From the NCBI GenBank assembly GCA_030998015.1, contig JARWMV010000041.1, forward strand, positions 62,001 to 126,000: DNA of 64,000 nt, read 5' to 3'. The stretch comes from Ceratorhiza oryzae-sativae. Its lineage: Eukaryota; Basidiomycota; Agaricomycetes; Cantharellales; Ceratobasidiaceae. The translations under genes and the position numbers were made by a program. Under the pieces are notes generated by a model, which was not told the origin of the DNA, made no database searches, and saw only the letters and a program-made list of their open reading frames with translations. Below, in pieces: positions 26,553-36,813 of this stretch; positions within the stretch are counted from its first letter, which is position 1; the number at the start of each line of letters is the position of its first letter.

Positions 26553-26688
26553 GTCAAACTCGAGGTAGCGGGCAGGCTACATGGTGGTTAGGTGAAATCT
26601 CTCTCACTTATAAATTTTCTACTACGATGCCTAAATAAACTGATAAGAATCACATGAATCAATGCGTGCAGCCACGTGTGACATCCAT
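26553..26688 (+). repeat. Dispersed repeat, copy 1
   Basis: About 136 bases that recur in inverted orientation at 39862-39995 at roughly 90% identity by eye (shared core CTCGAGGTAGCGGGCAGGCT). Homology starts and stops abruptly at both ends, as expected for a mobile element fragment. No coding capacity. Confidence 0.75.
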
Positions 26689-27310
26689 CAAGCTGTCGAG
26701 GACGAGATCGGGGGTGATGTTGACGCTTGGGGGGAAGCGGGCGACTTGCCAATGCACTCGTGTTCGAGAGCAATGTGGATAAAGTACGAGAGTATATGCG
26801 AGTAGTTTGGAGAGACCTTAAGGGATCACTTCCTAAGATATCTAGAGCGCATAGAGTCAGTGTGATAGATAAGAGGGAGAGTGTGCCATCGGTGTGTGTG
26901 AGCGCGCTCGTGCCTCACGGCAAGGTCCTGAGGCCTGCTATTTTGCAGGAGGGCGGAAATCAGGGAAGGCGAGTAGAATAGACGAGAGCCAGCGTAAATG
27001 GATACTTTTACCGACGCATATAAGCGATCGGTACTGTACAGCTGAAGCCACCCATAAGCGCCGAGTAAGTGCAAAACAAACCGAAATCCAACATACCAAA
27101 AGTATCCACCACAAACAGGCACTCGGTTAAATATCGATCCAAGAAAAAGGGCCGGCTTGCGCCGGTGATATTTTCTTTTCCACACTCGGTCAATCTAGAG
27201 ATCGGGATCTTAGTTTGCACCCTACAACACAGCCAAATTCGCCTTGTATCTAGAGCTGTCACGAGCCTCTGGGACGATCCGTAGGGCCAAAATTGGTCTT
27301 CGAGCACACT

Positions 27311-28699
27311 CATGATCAGTTTTGATACTAGGGGTCGCCCAATTTGTGTTTGGGCGCTTTAGAGCTCCAGCGGATTTGCCCGAGAATCAAGGAGTTCAAC
27401 ACTATACTTGGTCTGACAAGGTGATAAGTACCGAATTAGGGATAAGCTAAACAAAACGTAGAGCCTTGTATTTTATGTATAGTTTCCTGCAACATCTAAA
27501 TGGACGTCCAAGCTCTCCTATGAGGTGCTATGATTATATATAAGAACGATCAACTATACAGCCAACACATGCTTTACAACTAGCCTTCATATCAACGCCG
27601 CACTGTTACGAGATACGCAGAAGTACAAGTTCTACTCACATATGCGGCGCAGCAGTGGCAAGAGACTTGTTAAACATGGCTCAGATCTGATGTTCATTTC
27701 ATCCTTGATTGCCCCTGCTGTTCCTTGCACATCGAGTCCATGCACCAACGGTGAGACCCTCAGTAGGACAGACGGCAAAACAAGGGACAAAGATGGAGCT
27801 ACTCCGAGCAAGGCGAGACTTATGACTATCGGGATTAGGAATCTCCCTCCCCCCTGGTGTTGGCGTATGCTGGCTGCGGGAGAAACCAATTACATATTAA
27901 CCGATTATTTCTCATTAGTGGCGCTTAAAGAAGTCCAGCGTGATCACCAGTTTAGCACGGTTCATCGCATCTAGGCGATTCGGGTCACGGCGCCGAACAG
28001 GACGATAGCCGCAAACAATAGACAACGGCGGAGTATCGTACTGATTGAATGACAGGGCGGAATATCGATACTATGTCGACGTCAACGTGGTAAAATCGAA
28101 TTAATTTGATTGCACATGCTACTAAATGAAACGCAGAAGATTCCTCGATTAGCTGCTCTTGTTGTAAATCCATACTCGCCTTCATTGTAGAATACAAGCA
28201 TAAATATATCGAATGTATCGGAATACTCTGGCAGTCGCATGACTCGTGTAGTACGGCTCACGTACTTACTGTAACGTTCTACGACGGACTAGCACGACTC
28301 TTAAAGTTGATATAAGGAGCGATTTCCGGCTCCGTAGGTAGCATCACACACAGTTAATATATTCACTTTTTACTTGTCTTATACACTGCGCTAAGCTCAT
28401 GTATTGTGTGATATACGTATATACATATAGCATACATCCCAATATCCATATACACACGTCGAACCATTAAATAACGCTAAAAAAAGCTTAGATGGAGAAT
28501 CAAGTTGTCACAGCTACTCTTGGCCTGTCTTCCAGATAGCACCGGGCGAGTTATATTCAAGGAGTTGTATGCTATCATAAAATTAGATCAAGTGAATGGC
28601 TTGGCCCATGCAGCACACGAAGAATTCCACGAAGCTACCACCTTAGGTTCCCGGCCCACCTCTTGTCCACAATCGTGGGAGATACCTGAATCGCATCCT
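27311..28699. other. Gap between decayed membrane-protein copies
   Basis: AT-rich DNA with short ORFs only. It could hold unrecognised 5' remnants of paralogue B and 3' flank of paralogue C. The ORF at about 27642-27974 (plus) has no family features. Nothing else supportable. Confidence 0.4.
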
Positions 28700-31620
28700 C
28701 CAGCCACTCCGTCTCTTCCAGCGAAACGGCGAAACATATTGAACGGGCGCTCCCCCACTCACAGGCTTAATGGGGCCCTGGGACGCCCATTTGCCCCCGA
28801 AGCTGCGATTCCATCTCTCCTCGACAGAACTCCTCCCTCATCGTATCAATATCCTTGCCTAATCCTACGATGGTCGATTGAAAATAGTGAGAAAAGGAAG
28901 AGAGGGTGGTGGACGTCCTCGCTGAAGTATTCTCTCACGCGACTGATGCTACGACCCGCTGGGGAAGCCGTACGGTCACACAAGAGGTGATAGAGGGGAT
29001 GCGAAGGTATTTCGACCTACAAAGTAGGATCGAACCCCTTTGGTATATATTGACGTCCTGTACATCAAAAATACATGGGAATCCAATATGTTGGTTCGTA
29101 ACTAACTAAATAGGGGATAATTATGGAAATCTGTATATATGCGACACTCGATTAGGCCACAAAGCCCTCGCTTAATGAACACGAGTCAGGGGTAAGGCTG
29201 GGCCTCGTGGCTCACGACAACTGAGTGTCTTGAACCCGAGACCGAACCTGAGGAAGTTGGGATGTCGGAGCCGTAGGCGATGTGATAGATTCGGATCGTA
29301 GGTTGAGCTGTAGGCGCGATATCATAATACCTGTGAGAGCGTAAAATGCAAAGGGTCATGAATAATGTACGTAAGGCACTTGTGGCAAATCTTACTTGTC
29401 ATCGCTTGGGAAAAGCTACCTTACGTGAGACTCAACGAAGTGTGAGGAAAAGAAGAACATACATCATCAATATGACCTTCGGATCGAGCGGTGCGAACTG
29501 GCCATTTCAGTGAACACTTCATTGTATTGCCCGGCTAGCGCAGAATCACATAAGCCGTAAGACAGTTCGCCAAATTGACTAAAAGTCCCATAGCAAAGTA
29601 TAGCACCTATCTTCAAGGATCAGAAAAACGAGTCGCTGGAATCAAAGTGTAAATATAGAAACATCCAGAAGTCAGTCATGGCTTACGTCGTGTTTACCGG
29701 GTGATCTTAGATAATGCATGCTCCTAATCCCAGTGATAGTCACTATTACCGTGCCCATGGCACGGCAGGACAGCCAAAATGCAGCTAGAAATGTGCATTT
29801 CCAACAGGACCCGCAAAGAATTCTTGGCCAACTTACGGACGTGTTTCCCTTCAGCAACAAGAATCCGTCCTAGATAAATGGCCAGGTGGGATATTAAAGG
29901 TTCGGACACAATGGCGGCGCACGGAATGCACGAACCAACAAGCCCGAGGGGGAGTGGCGCAGCTGAACCGGTCTAGTAGTGTCGAGCGACTCGGCATTGA
30001 TAAAATAAAATCACGAAAAGCCCGACGCAACGCAAGACCCATGAGCGTCATTTGGGCGCACCACAAACATGATGGTGCAACAAGGACCAGTCTACTGCAG
30101 TGGTAGAGTGCTATTCAAAAGCCATCCACGACCTGGTACTTACCATTCGGAGCTCAGTGTGGACACCGTGTGTTCTACTCTGATACCGTCAATAAATTCG
30201 ATGCCAAAGTGGTTTTGTCATACCTGATGATCATTACGAATTAGCCAAGCGTAGAGTATTACCACGTGCACCCCGTCTCAGACACCCTACTTACCCTCAG
30301 TGACTATGTAACTAAGTCAGCGTGGGCCCGAGTCTTAAGTATCTCTAGACCATTTGACATACGCCTGGGAAGGAAATCAGCACGCGTCCCAGCAGTCAAC
30401 GCGAACGAACCGACTCTTTTTTATTTTTTATTAGTGCAGTGTTTTATTGTCGTTCGAGGCGGGGCCTCATGTTTCGACAATACATCGTGTAAAGGAAATA
30501 GTGGAAGCGGAAAGAGCACAACATAGAGGAGGAAGAGAGAGAAAAACATGTTGCAAGCTAGCTATCAGAAAACGAATCGACTTCCCCTTGCCCACCCGAT
30601 ATGCACCGTGGTATGCCAAAAAGGAAACAGATAAAATAATGATGGAGAAGTAGGGACTCGAGGTCTACCAATTGTGTCAACCATAAGCAGAAACTCCGGA
30701 AGATATCGATGACGTTAAGCAGAAGCCTTGCCCAGATAAACAACGATCCACCCCAATTTCATATACATGCATCGCGCCAGGTAAAGTGAAACTCGTCGGC
30801 AAAAACTGCAATATTTTCATTAGGATAAATGCGATGCGGCAGTCAAGGACTAGCTGATACGGCAGATCTTAGTAGAGCAATGTGACACATTGAGGAAGGA
30901 GGTGAATATCGGAGCGCAAGTGGAAGACAAGGGAATACCGAGCAGCATAGGATGAAATCCAATGGCTCTCATGATTCCGCGAGTGACATGACAGAAACCA
31001 ATAAACCAAACTCGCTGACTTCATAAGGTCAATGCCTCTCTATATGCTTGAAAAATATGCGTTCCGCGAGTGAGTGCATACTCAGAGATCCCGCGACATT
31101 GTACAACTAACGCTAGCAAGTAGGAGAATCGCGCGATTGTGACACCATTCTTGAATATCAGATCTCGGAAATCATCAAAGGCGGTTGATACATTCACTCC
31201 AGGGAATATCATTTGTGCAACTCATCCAGAATTTGATCCAAGAATGGAGTTGCTTCGAGGATTTAATCGACTTTACAGCAACCCTCGGCTAGACCTGAAC
31301 TGAAATACAATGTTCCAGGCCCGCTCCCACTCGCAAGCCCAAGGCACGCGGCAGGTGCGCGATAATCACGATCATGCTACCCTGGCTTCGTTTGATGAAA
31401 GAATGAATTTGGTCCCTCCGGGAGTACTCGGCCCGAGCACGACCTAGTTTCTCCGCACAATCTCTGTTTTGGCTATCAATCCTTGGCAGGGGTTGGCCAA
31501 TAGCGGTGATTCCTGCCAACATACATATAACAAAGCAGCCAACTTCACCCAAGTTTTGGAAGTAGTGCCGGGTACCTGACCTGGTGACCAGACCTGAAGC
31601 TCCGATCATGGCGCGGATCT
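28700..31620 (-). pseudogene. Decayed paralogue C of the DUF6533-type membrane protein
   Basis: Pieces in family order on the minus strand: ICMLAGITAIGQPLPRIDS (about 31540-31480), QGSMIVIIAHLPRALGLRV (about 31375-31310), LYHCSRLVLVAPSCLWCAQ (about 30110-30050), AAFWLSCRAMGTVIVTITG (about 29780-29730), RVLYFAMGLLVNLANCLTAY (about 29600-29540, needing one extra base before RVLYF), IMISRLQLNLRSESI (about 29320-29275), then a tail with GLGKDIDTM (about 28850) and GPIKPVSGGAP (about 28770) in different frames. About 190 extra bases separate the helix end from the tail compared with the intact copy. Multiple frame breaks make this a pseudogene. Over shared parts it is closer to copy B than to the intact gene. 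Confidence 0.6.
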
Positions 31621-32179
31621 GATGGTATAGAGCATGAATCTATTACGGCGTTTAGTAGGTTACTTGTTGTGGACATTACTTCAGCTGATAAAATACAAAG
31701 CATCACGACCAAAACAGTGGCGTGATGGAATGCGGGGAGAATTATTATGGGTGTTATATTATCCCCGAGTCAGCCACAAAACATAATCCAGGGGCGGATC
31801 ATACGTGGTGATCGACACCGAGAACAAAAAAGATTTTCGTTCACAGTTTGCCTGGTTTGTATATGCTATAAGCCCATTCATGTCAAATTCATCCCGAAGG
31901 AGCCATTCACACGGAATAATGATATGAGCGGGGTTGATCAAGGGGTTTCACCGGCAGTGAATAGCCCCAAGAATTGAGCTCCGTCCGGCCGAGTTGTCTA
32001 GGCTGGGTAACCTCGCCGTCTGAAAAGGCGCTCTATGCATCACAACTCTGAACCTAGACCTGAAAGATTCCGTGATAACGGCAAAATTTCTGCTCCCGGT
32101 CTCGGTGATTTCTGCCAAGGTCCATCATGATCATGATCCCGGCGTTTGAATGCCGTCCGACCACGGACAAGGGCTGAGG
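31621..32179. other. Intergenic region before the secreted-protein pair
   Basis: No gene found. The right end holds the promoter of the gene at 32256, with a TATA box at 32180. Confidence 0.45.
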
Positions 32180-32186
32180 TATAAAG
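32180..32186 (+). promoter_or_regulatory. TATA box (TATAAAG) of secreted-protein gene 1
   Basis: TATAAAG 70 bases before the ATG at 32256, followed by a pyrimidine-rich leader. The spacing suits a core promoter with a short 5' UTR. Confidence 0.6.
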
Positions 32187-32255
32187 CCGGGCCTCCGCAG
32201 AGCCATCACTCACCAACATTCAAACCTACATTTTCTTGCATCCTACCTGCTCACA

Positions 32256-32975
32256 ATGTTCACACCAACTCGTTTCATTCTTGCAACCTTGGCCGCTGTC
32301 TCTGGCATCGCTTCTGCTGCCCCGAACCTTGCTGCACGCGCTTCCCTAGCTGAGGGTTGGTACGACCGCGCAAAGCCGCATCCTGCTGGTTCATCCTACG
32401 TCGTCAAGGAGGAGAACCTTGTCTATGGCGCAATTCGCAGCACACGCCTCTACCCTGAGCGTAAGTTGTTTATTCAATTCTAGTATAGTTTGACGAATTA
32501 GGTTGTGCAGATTTCACCGTGGCATTTTTCAAGCCGAACGTAGCGATCGATGCTAAGGGTAAAGTCCTGGCTGTGCAAAAGAAGGACTTTGATATTATTG
32601 CTGCCATTGCGACACAAACCACTACCTTGCCGTCTACGGGGCAATTCCGGAATACATGGAGGTCGGTCGGAGCGCCCTATGCGTCAAATGACAACTTACT
32701 AACTCGAGTACACCAGCGTGAAGCAACCGACGAGCGATTGGCCCATCTTTTACGTCAGCGCCGTCAACAAGTCCGGATCACAATATGTAAATGGCGTTTA
32801 CGGCCACGATGGCACCACTACCTTGCTCGAGACTCCAGTTGGGCCTTATAGGAATCTCCCGGAATCCTTGAACACGATAGTATCCTTGTCGAAGGAAGCC
32901 GATAGCGATTCTAACATTGGTTCATCAGACCTGGTCGTTATAGCAAAGGCCAAGGCGGTTATTAAACTAGATTAG
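32256..32975 (+). CDS. Small secreted protein, tandem copy 1
   Basis: Three exons (32256-32460, 32511-32661, 32717-32975) encode 204 residues. The N-terminus MFTPTRFILATLAAVSGIAS is a signal peptide ending near ASA-AP. The mature part has YVVKEENLVYG, FTVAFFKPNVAIDAKGKVL, NTWRSVKQPTSDWPIFYVSA and VYGHDG. I do not recognise a catalytic motif or named family. The next gene (33529-34269) is a paralogue with both introns at the same codon positions. Being small, secreted and tandemly duplicated fits a candidate effector or cell-wall/extracellular protein, but that is inference. Confidence 0.8.
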
Positions 32976-33528
32976 TTTTGTCATAGAGTCTTGTTGTAAA
33001 TTTTAAGTAGAAACCCTCACTCAAATGAAATGATCCGGTTATTGGTTAACGCATCCGTGAAATTATTCGCATCATGCCCTGGGGTTTGTCTCCCTGAATG
33101 AATATATGCGCCCACGAATGGGGATAATCTAAATAATCACCGAAACGCCCTTCGAAATGCAGTTCTATCCGATCTTCGCAGCATCAAAGCAATTAACAAG
33201 CAGATGACCGGGTGCCGAGCGTGGACCTGGATTAACATTCATACCGGGGCGCCATGCTGATGGAATATGAGCATCAAAAAGCGCAGCGTGATGCCAATCA
33301 ATTAGAACGATTAGAGGATAGCCTAAAACACCAAGAATGACGGCAAGTAGTCCACCCATTGAGCTAAGAAGCACTGCCAAGGTTCGATCGCGGAGTGATA
33401 GCGGCGACGGAACGCCGCCTTGGCCAATTCCCCGAGGCTGAGACGCAGCCTTGGGTTCAGTCTTAAAGGCTGCACGGTTGAACACAGGACCACGCAGTGA
33501 CCCTTCCACTTGCTCGCCATTTGCGACC
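32976..33528. other. Spacer between the tandem secreted-protein genes
   Basis: A minus-strand open frame (33611-33165) overlaps the 5' end of the downstream gene and includes a hydrophobic run. It lacks family features and I treat it as a shadow. No TATA box as clear as that of copy 1 was seen. Confidence 0.4.
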
Positions 33529-34269
33529 ATGATTGCACGCTCGCTGGTCACGACTACTCTTTTCGTCTTTTCTGCTATGTATTTTGCGGCACACGCACTC
33601 CCTAATAACATGAAACAAAGGTCTCACGATCCTAAAGGCTGGCACCGACGGGCACAGGTCGTCAGTTCTTCGTATCACGTCAAAGAACAAGACCTTGTGT
33701 TTGGTCTTGGCCTCAGCACACGGCTTGAGCACGAGGGTATGATCCAATACTTCCTAGAAAAGTCGACATCCCTAATGTAGATTTACCACCCAGGTTTTAC
33801 AGCTGCTTTCTTTCGCCCAGATGTGGCTATCGATGCCATGGGTCGGGTCCTGAAAGTCGATCAGGACGATTTTTCTGCACTAGTGGAGCAGGCATATGAA
33901 ACCCTAAACCTTCCCACCAGTGAAGCCTTTGGAAATCTTTGGAGGTACGCGAGGTATTTAGCCATGTATTCCTACAAGGGGGGCTGACGTGTTCGGCTTA
34001 GCTTGAAACAGGCTCGCAGCGACTATCCTATCGACAGACTTTGCCTCGCTTCGTCCTCTTCTTATTCCAGTGATCAATACATAATCAGCGTGTACGGTCA
34101 TGATGGACCCTCAAGAGAACTGGAGGGGCCGGTTGGGGGGTATACAGTGTTGCCCAAATCTCTTGATACGATTTTGACTCTAGGGAAGGAGGCTAGGGAA
34201 GGCTATGTTGCGGGGAAAGAAAACAGAGCGATGGTAGAAGCCGCGAATGCTGTTTTGCGCAAGCCGTAG
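33529..34269 (+). CDS. Small secreted protein, tandem copy 2
   Basis: Three exons (33529-33736, 33794-33944, 34002-34269) encode 208 residues. ATG 33529 was chosen because it starts a signal peptide (MIARSLVTTTLFVFSAMYFA, cleavage after AHA); an in-frame upstream ATG at 33451 would bury it. Shared blocks with copy 1: YHVKEQDLVFGLGLSTRLEHE, FTAAFFRPDVAIDAMGRVL, NLWRSLKQARSDYPI, VYGHDG and a C-terminal LDTILTLGKEA. Both intron positions and phases equal those of copy 1, so the pair arose by tandem duplication. Function unknown. Confidence 0.8.
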
Positions 34270-34896
34270 TTTTTAGTTCGAGTTCCTAGAGAAAATACGT
34301 GGATAAAAGTTCGTCAAGTGTGTTGGTGACATGTTCCAGAGCGATTCCTCGTTTCCGGAGCCCAAGATCCCCTATATCGCCAACAAGACATGTGAGAGAC
34401 CGGAGGTACCGCAAAGTGAGTTGAATTGTGAAAGCCCTTGGGCCAAGAAGCTCGAAACTCCACAGTATGGGCACCTTGGTTTAGATTCAAGGCAAAAATC
34501 CATGAAAGGAGAAGATGCGAATTTTAGCCTATGGCGTTAGGTTCATATGGACACGAATGTGCTTTAGATATTTAAAATTCTACTGTAGTCCAACCCTAGA
34601 CCATAGCAATTCGAAGACCGTTTTGGGCCAGCCGAGCTTTGCCCAATGCGATCGACTGAGGGCTAGATCACAGTGAAGATCTCACAAAATATAAGTTTTT
34701 TTTCGAGAGGAAAGGCTAGGAATAAATCAGGAGATTGAAATACTTGCTGGATCTTTGTGGTTGTGAACGGTCTGAGAAAACGAGGCCAGCGGTGGACACG
34801 AGCTGGTGGCAGTGTGGGCACAGTATCACGTGCGGCTTCTGGAGACCTGAACTCAACGTCAACAGCACACGTTGCTGAATTGGATTCTCGACTTGT
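34270..34896. other. Intergenic region upstream of GDA1
   Basis: About 630 bases without a supportable gene. Contains the GDA1 promoter and 5' UTR. Confidence 0.45.
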
Positions 34897-36813
34897 ATGC
34901 TGGACTCTGATTCTCCAGCGACCAACCCTTCGGATCCTGCGTCCACTCGTTCGTCAGACAGCAGCAACACCAGCGCAACCTCGAGCTCTGTCTCCCCCCA
35001 CCGGTCGCGCCATACACGCATGCGTAGCAACGGGAGCAACAAGTACAACGCTCTGCCTCAACTTGAAGCGCAGCGAGGGTCTGGCGCCGCTCCTGGCTCT
35101 AGCTCAGCTTTTGCACAGCTAGACTACCGAGACGGCGCACCAACCGGAATGAAGCGGTTCCCATGGAAAAAATACGCCATCGGCGCGGCGGTCCTCATCG
35201 GGCTGGTCTGGGTTTTTGGACCTCGCGAGCGACGAGAAAATATGTGGGGCGGGGGTAGCGGTACGTCGCAGCCTGTGAAAATTCGCTGTGTGAGCTTATC
35301 CGTCCGCCAGATCCCTATAATGCCCCAGCGTTACCCCCAGCGCCATACCACTCTTTCGAGACAGACCCAGATCCTACGAAAACAGCATACTGTACATCCC
35401 CCCACACGCCGACCAAAAAGCTAGTGCAGTTCGCACTCATGATTGATGCCGGGTCGACTGGTTCACGAATCCACGTTTATAAATTCAACAATTGTAATCC
35501 TACTCCTGCCCTAGAGTATGAAGTCTTCAAGATGATCCGCCCTGGACTTTCTTCTTATAAAGCCGACCCACTGGCTGCAGCCAAATCTCTCGACGAGCTC
35601 CTCGACTTGGCAGTCAAAACCGTCCCCAAGGAGCTGCAGTATTGCTCGCCCGTCGAGGTCAAGGCTACGGCCGGACTTCGTCTCCTGGGGCCGGATGTTG
35701 CACAAGCCATCCTTGATGCAGTTCGTGATCGGCTCCAAACACGCTATACCTTCCCGGTCAGCTCTCGTGCTTCGGCGGTGGAGATTATGGATGGCCGGGA
35801 TGAGGGCGTTTACGCTTGGCTCACGGCCAACTATCTCCTTGGCACACTTAGCCCATCGTCTTCCACATCGAAATCATTCACCAACACGTTCGCCGTGCTT
35901 GATCTTGGTGGAGCATCTACCCAAATCGTTTTTGAGCCCACCTTTCCTGATTCGTCTCACCACGGCTTGCTTGACGGTGAACACAAGTACGAACTTACGT
36001 TTGCCGGCCGCACCCATACCCTGTATCAACACTCTTATCTTGGCTACGGGCTGATGCGCGCCAGGCGAAGCGTGCACAACCTTGTCGGATTCATGTGGGA
36101 GTTTGCACATCCCCAGCAAGACGGGCAAAAGAAACTCGAGGAAGTCGCAAACGCCTGTCTAAACCGAGGTTCGAAACGTATCATCGAACTCGAGGGCAGC
36201 TCGGGCGAGAAAAAGTGGAACGCAACTATGGTAGGAGCTGATGTCGGCAGTTTCAAGGCGTGCAAACGAGTATTGGAGCTCGTTATGGCGAAGGACGCGT
36301 GAGTGTTCCTGAGAACCAGCTGCTTGGCCCCCCTCCCCATTCTCCGCCACTCTTTTCCTGACACTGCGGCTAATGAATGCATACAGTATCTGCAGCACGA
36401 AACCTTGCTCGTTCAACGGCGTGTATCAGCCTTCTATCCTCGACACGTTCCCAACCGGCGGTATCCTAGCGCTCTCTTACTTCTACGATAGAATCTTCCC
36501 TCTGCTCCCACCCTCGAAAACGTCCGATCCAAACAAGCCAATCACACTCCCAATCTCTGACATTGCGAAAATGGCCAAGGAAATATGCAAAGGAAACAAA
36601 TCGTATTTCCCGACCTCTGCCCATGAAGAGATTGAGGGTCGGCCTGAATACTGCTTGGACATGACATTCTTGTATGTCCTACTTCGACTCGGGTACGAAT
36701 TTGAGGAGCACCGGGAGGTCCGGGTCGAGAAAAAGGTTGCGGGGACTGAGTTGGGGTGGTGTCTTGGCGCTGCGATTGCGTTGCTGGACGGAAAAATAGA
36801 GTGTAAGGCGTGA
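34897..36813 (+). CDS. GDA1: Golgi guanosine diphosphatase, GDA1/CD39 family
   Basis: Three exons (34897-35260, 35311-36298, 36387-36813) encode 592 residues. A Ser-rich cytoplasmic N-terminus is followed by one signal-anchor helix (YAIGAAVLIGLVWVFG, about residues 92-107), giving type II topology. All apyrase conserved regions are visible: ACR1 IDAGSTGSR, ACR2 KATAGLRLL, ACR3 DEGVYAWLTANY (Glu is the catalytic base), ACR4 LDLGGASTQIVFEP and ACR5 GWCLGAA. The family hydrolyses GDP (and UDP) released by Golgi mannosyl- and other glycosyltransferases, producing GMP that is exchanged for GDP-sugar, and so supports protein glycosylation. The length is close to that of other basidiomycete homologues. 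The first ATG with good downstream coding was taken; the frame is intact. Confidence 0.93.

Larger units (their letters stand above)
24768..27310 (-). pseudogene. Decayed paralogue B of the DUF6533-type membrane protein
   Basis: Recognisable pieces lie in the same order as in the gene at 22138-24234. A VWKRKY...FFLDRYLTECLFVV piece (27200-27110) is split between two frames. Next come ALYRHSKLALIASSF (about 26040), a frame-shifted copy of the AALxLSCLVMEAIIVTLT helix (about 25560-25500), LHDGVLYFAVILVVNLVECL (about 25390) and SRLQLNLRSESI (about 25085). The tail VAELGKDFD...IEIGPIQPVSRG ends at 24768 and is one base out of frame with the preceding piece near 25030-25050. A dispersed repeat (26553-26688) and a TTTGA microsatellite sit inside it. 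The frame breaks and the roughly 1-kb gap between early pieces indicate a pseudogene. Confidence 0.65.

Noticed and set aside
26005..30130. tRNA-like strings (GGTAGAGCGC / GGTAGAGTGC) near 26023 and 30100
   Set aside because: They are the same position in two paralogous decayed genes, encode the LALYRHS/HLYHCS segment on the minus strand, and cannot fold into a cloverleaf with acceptor and T arms.
33165..33611. Minus-strand open frame of 148 codons with a hydrophobic run
   Set aside because: It overlaps the first exon of the secreted-protein gene antisense and has no family features, so it is treated as a shadow.
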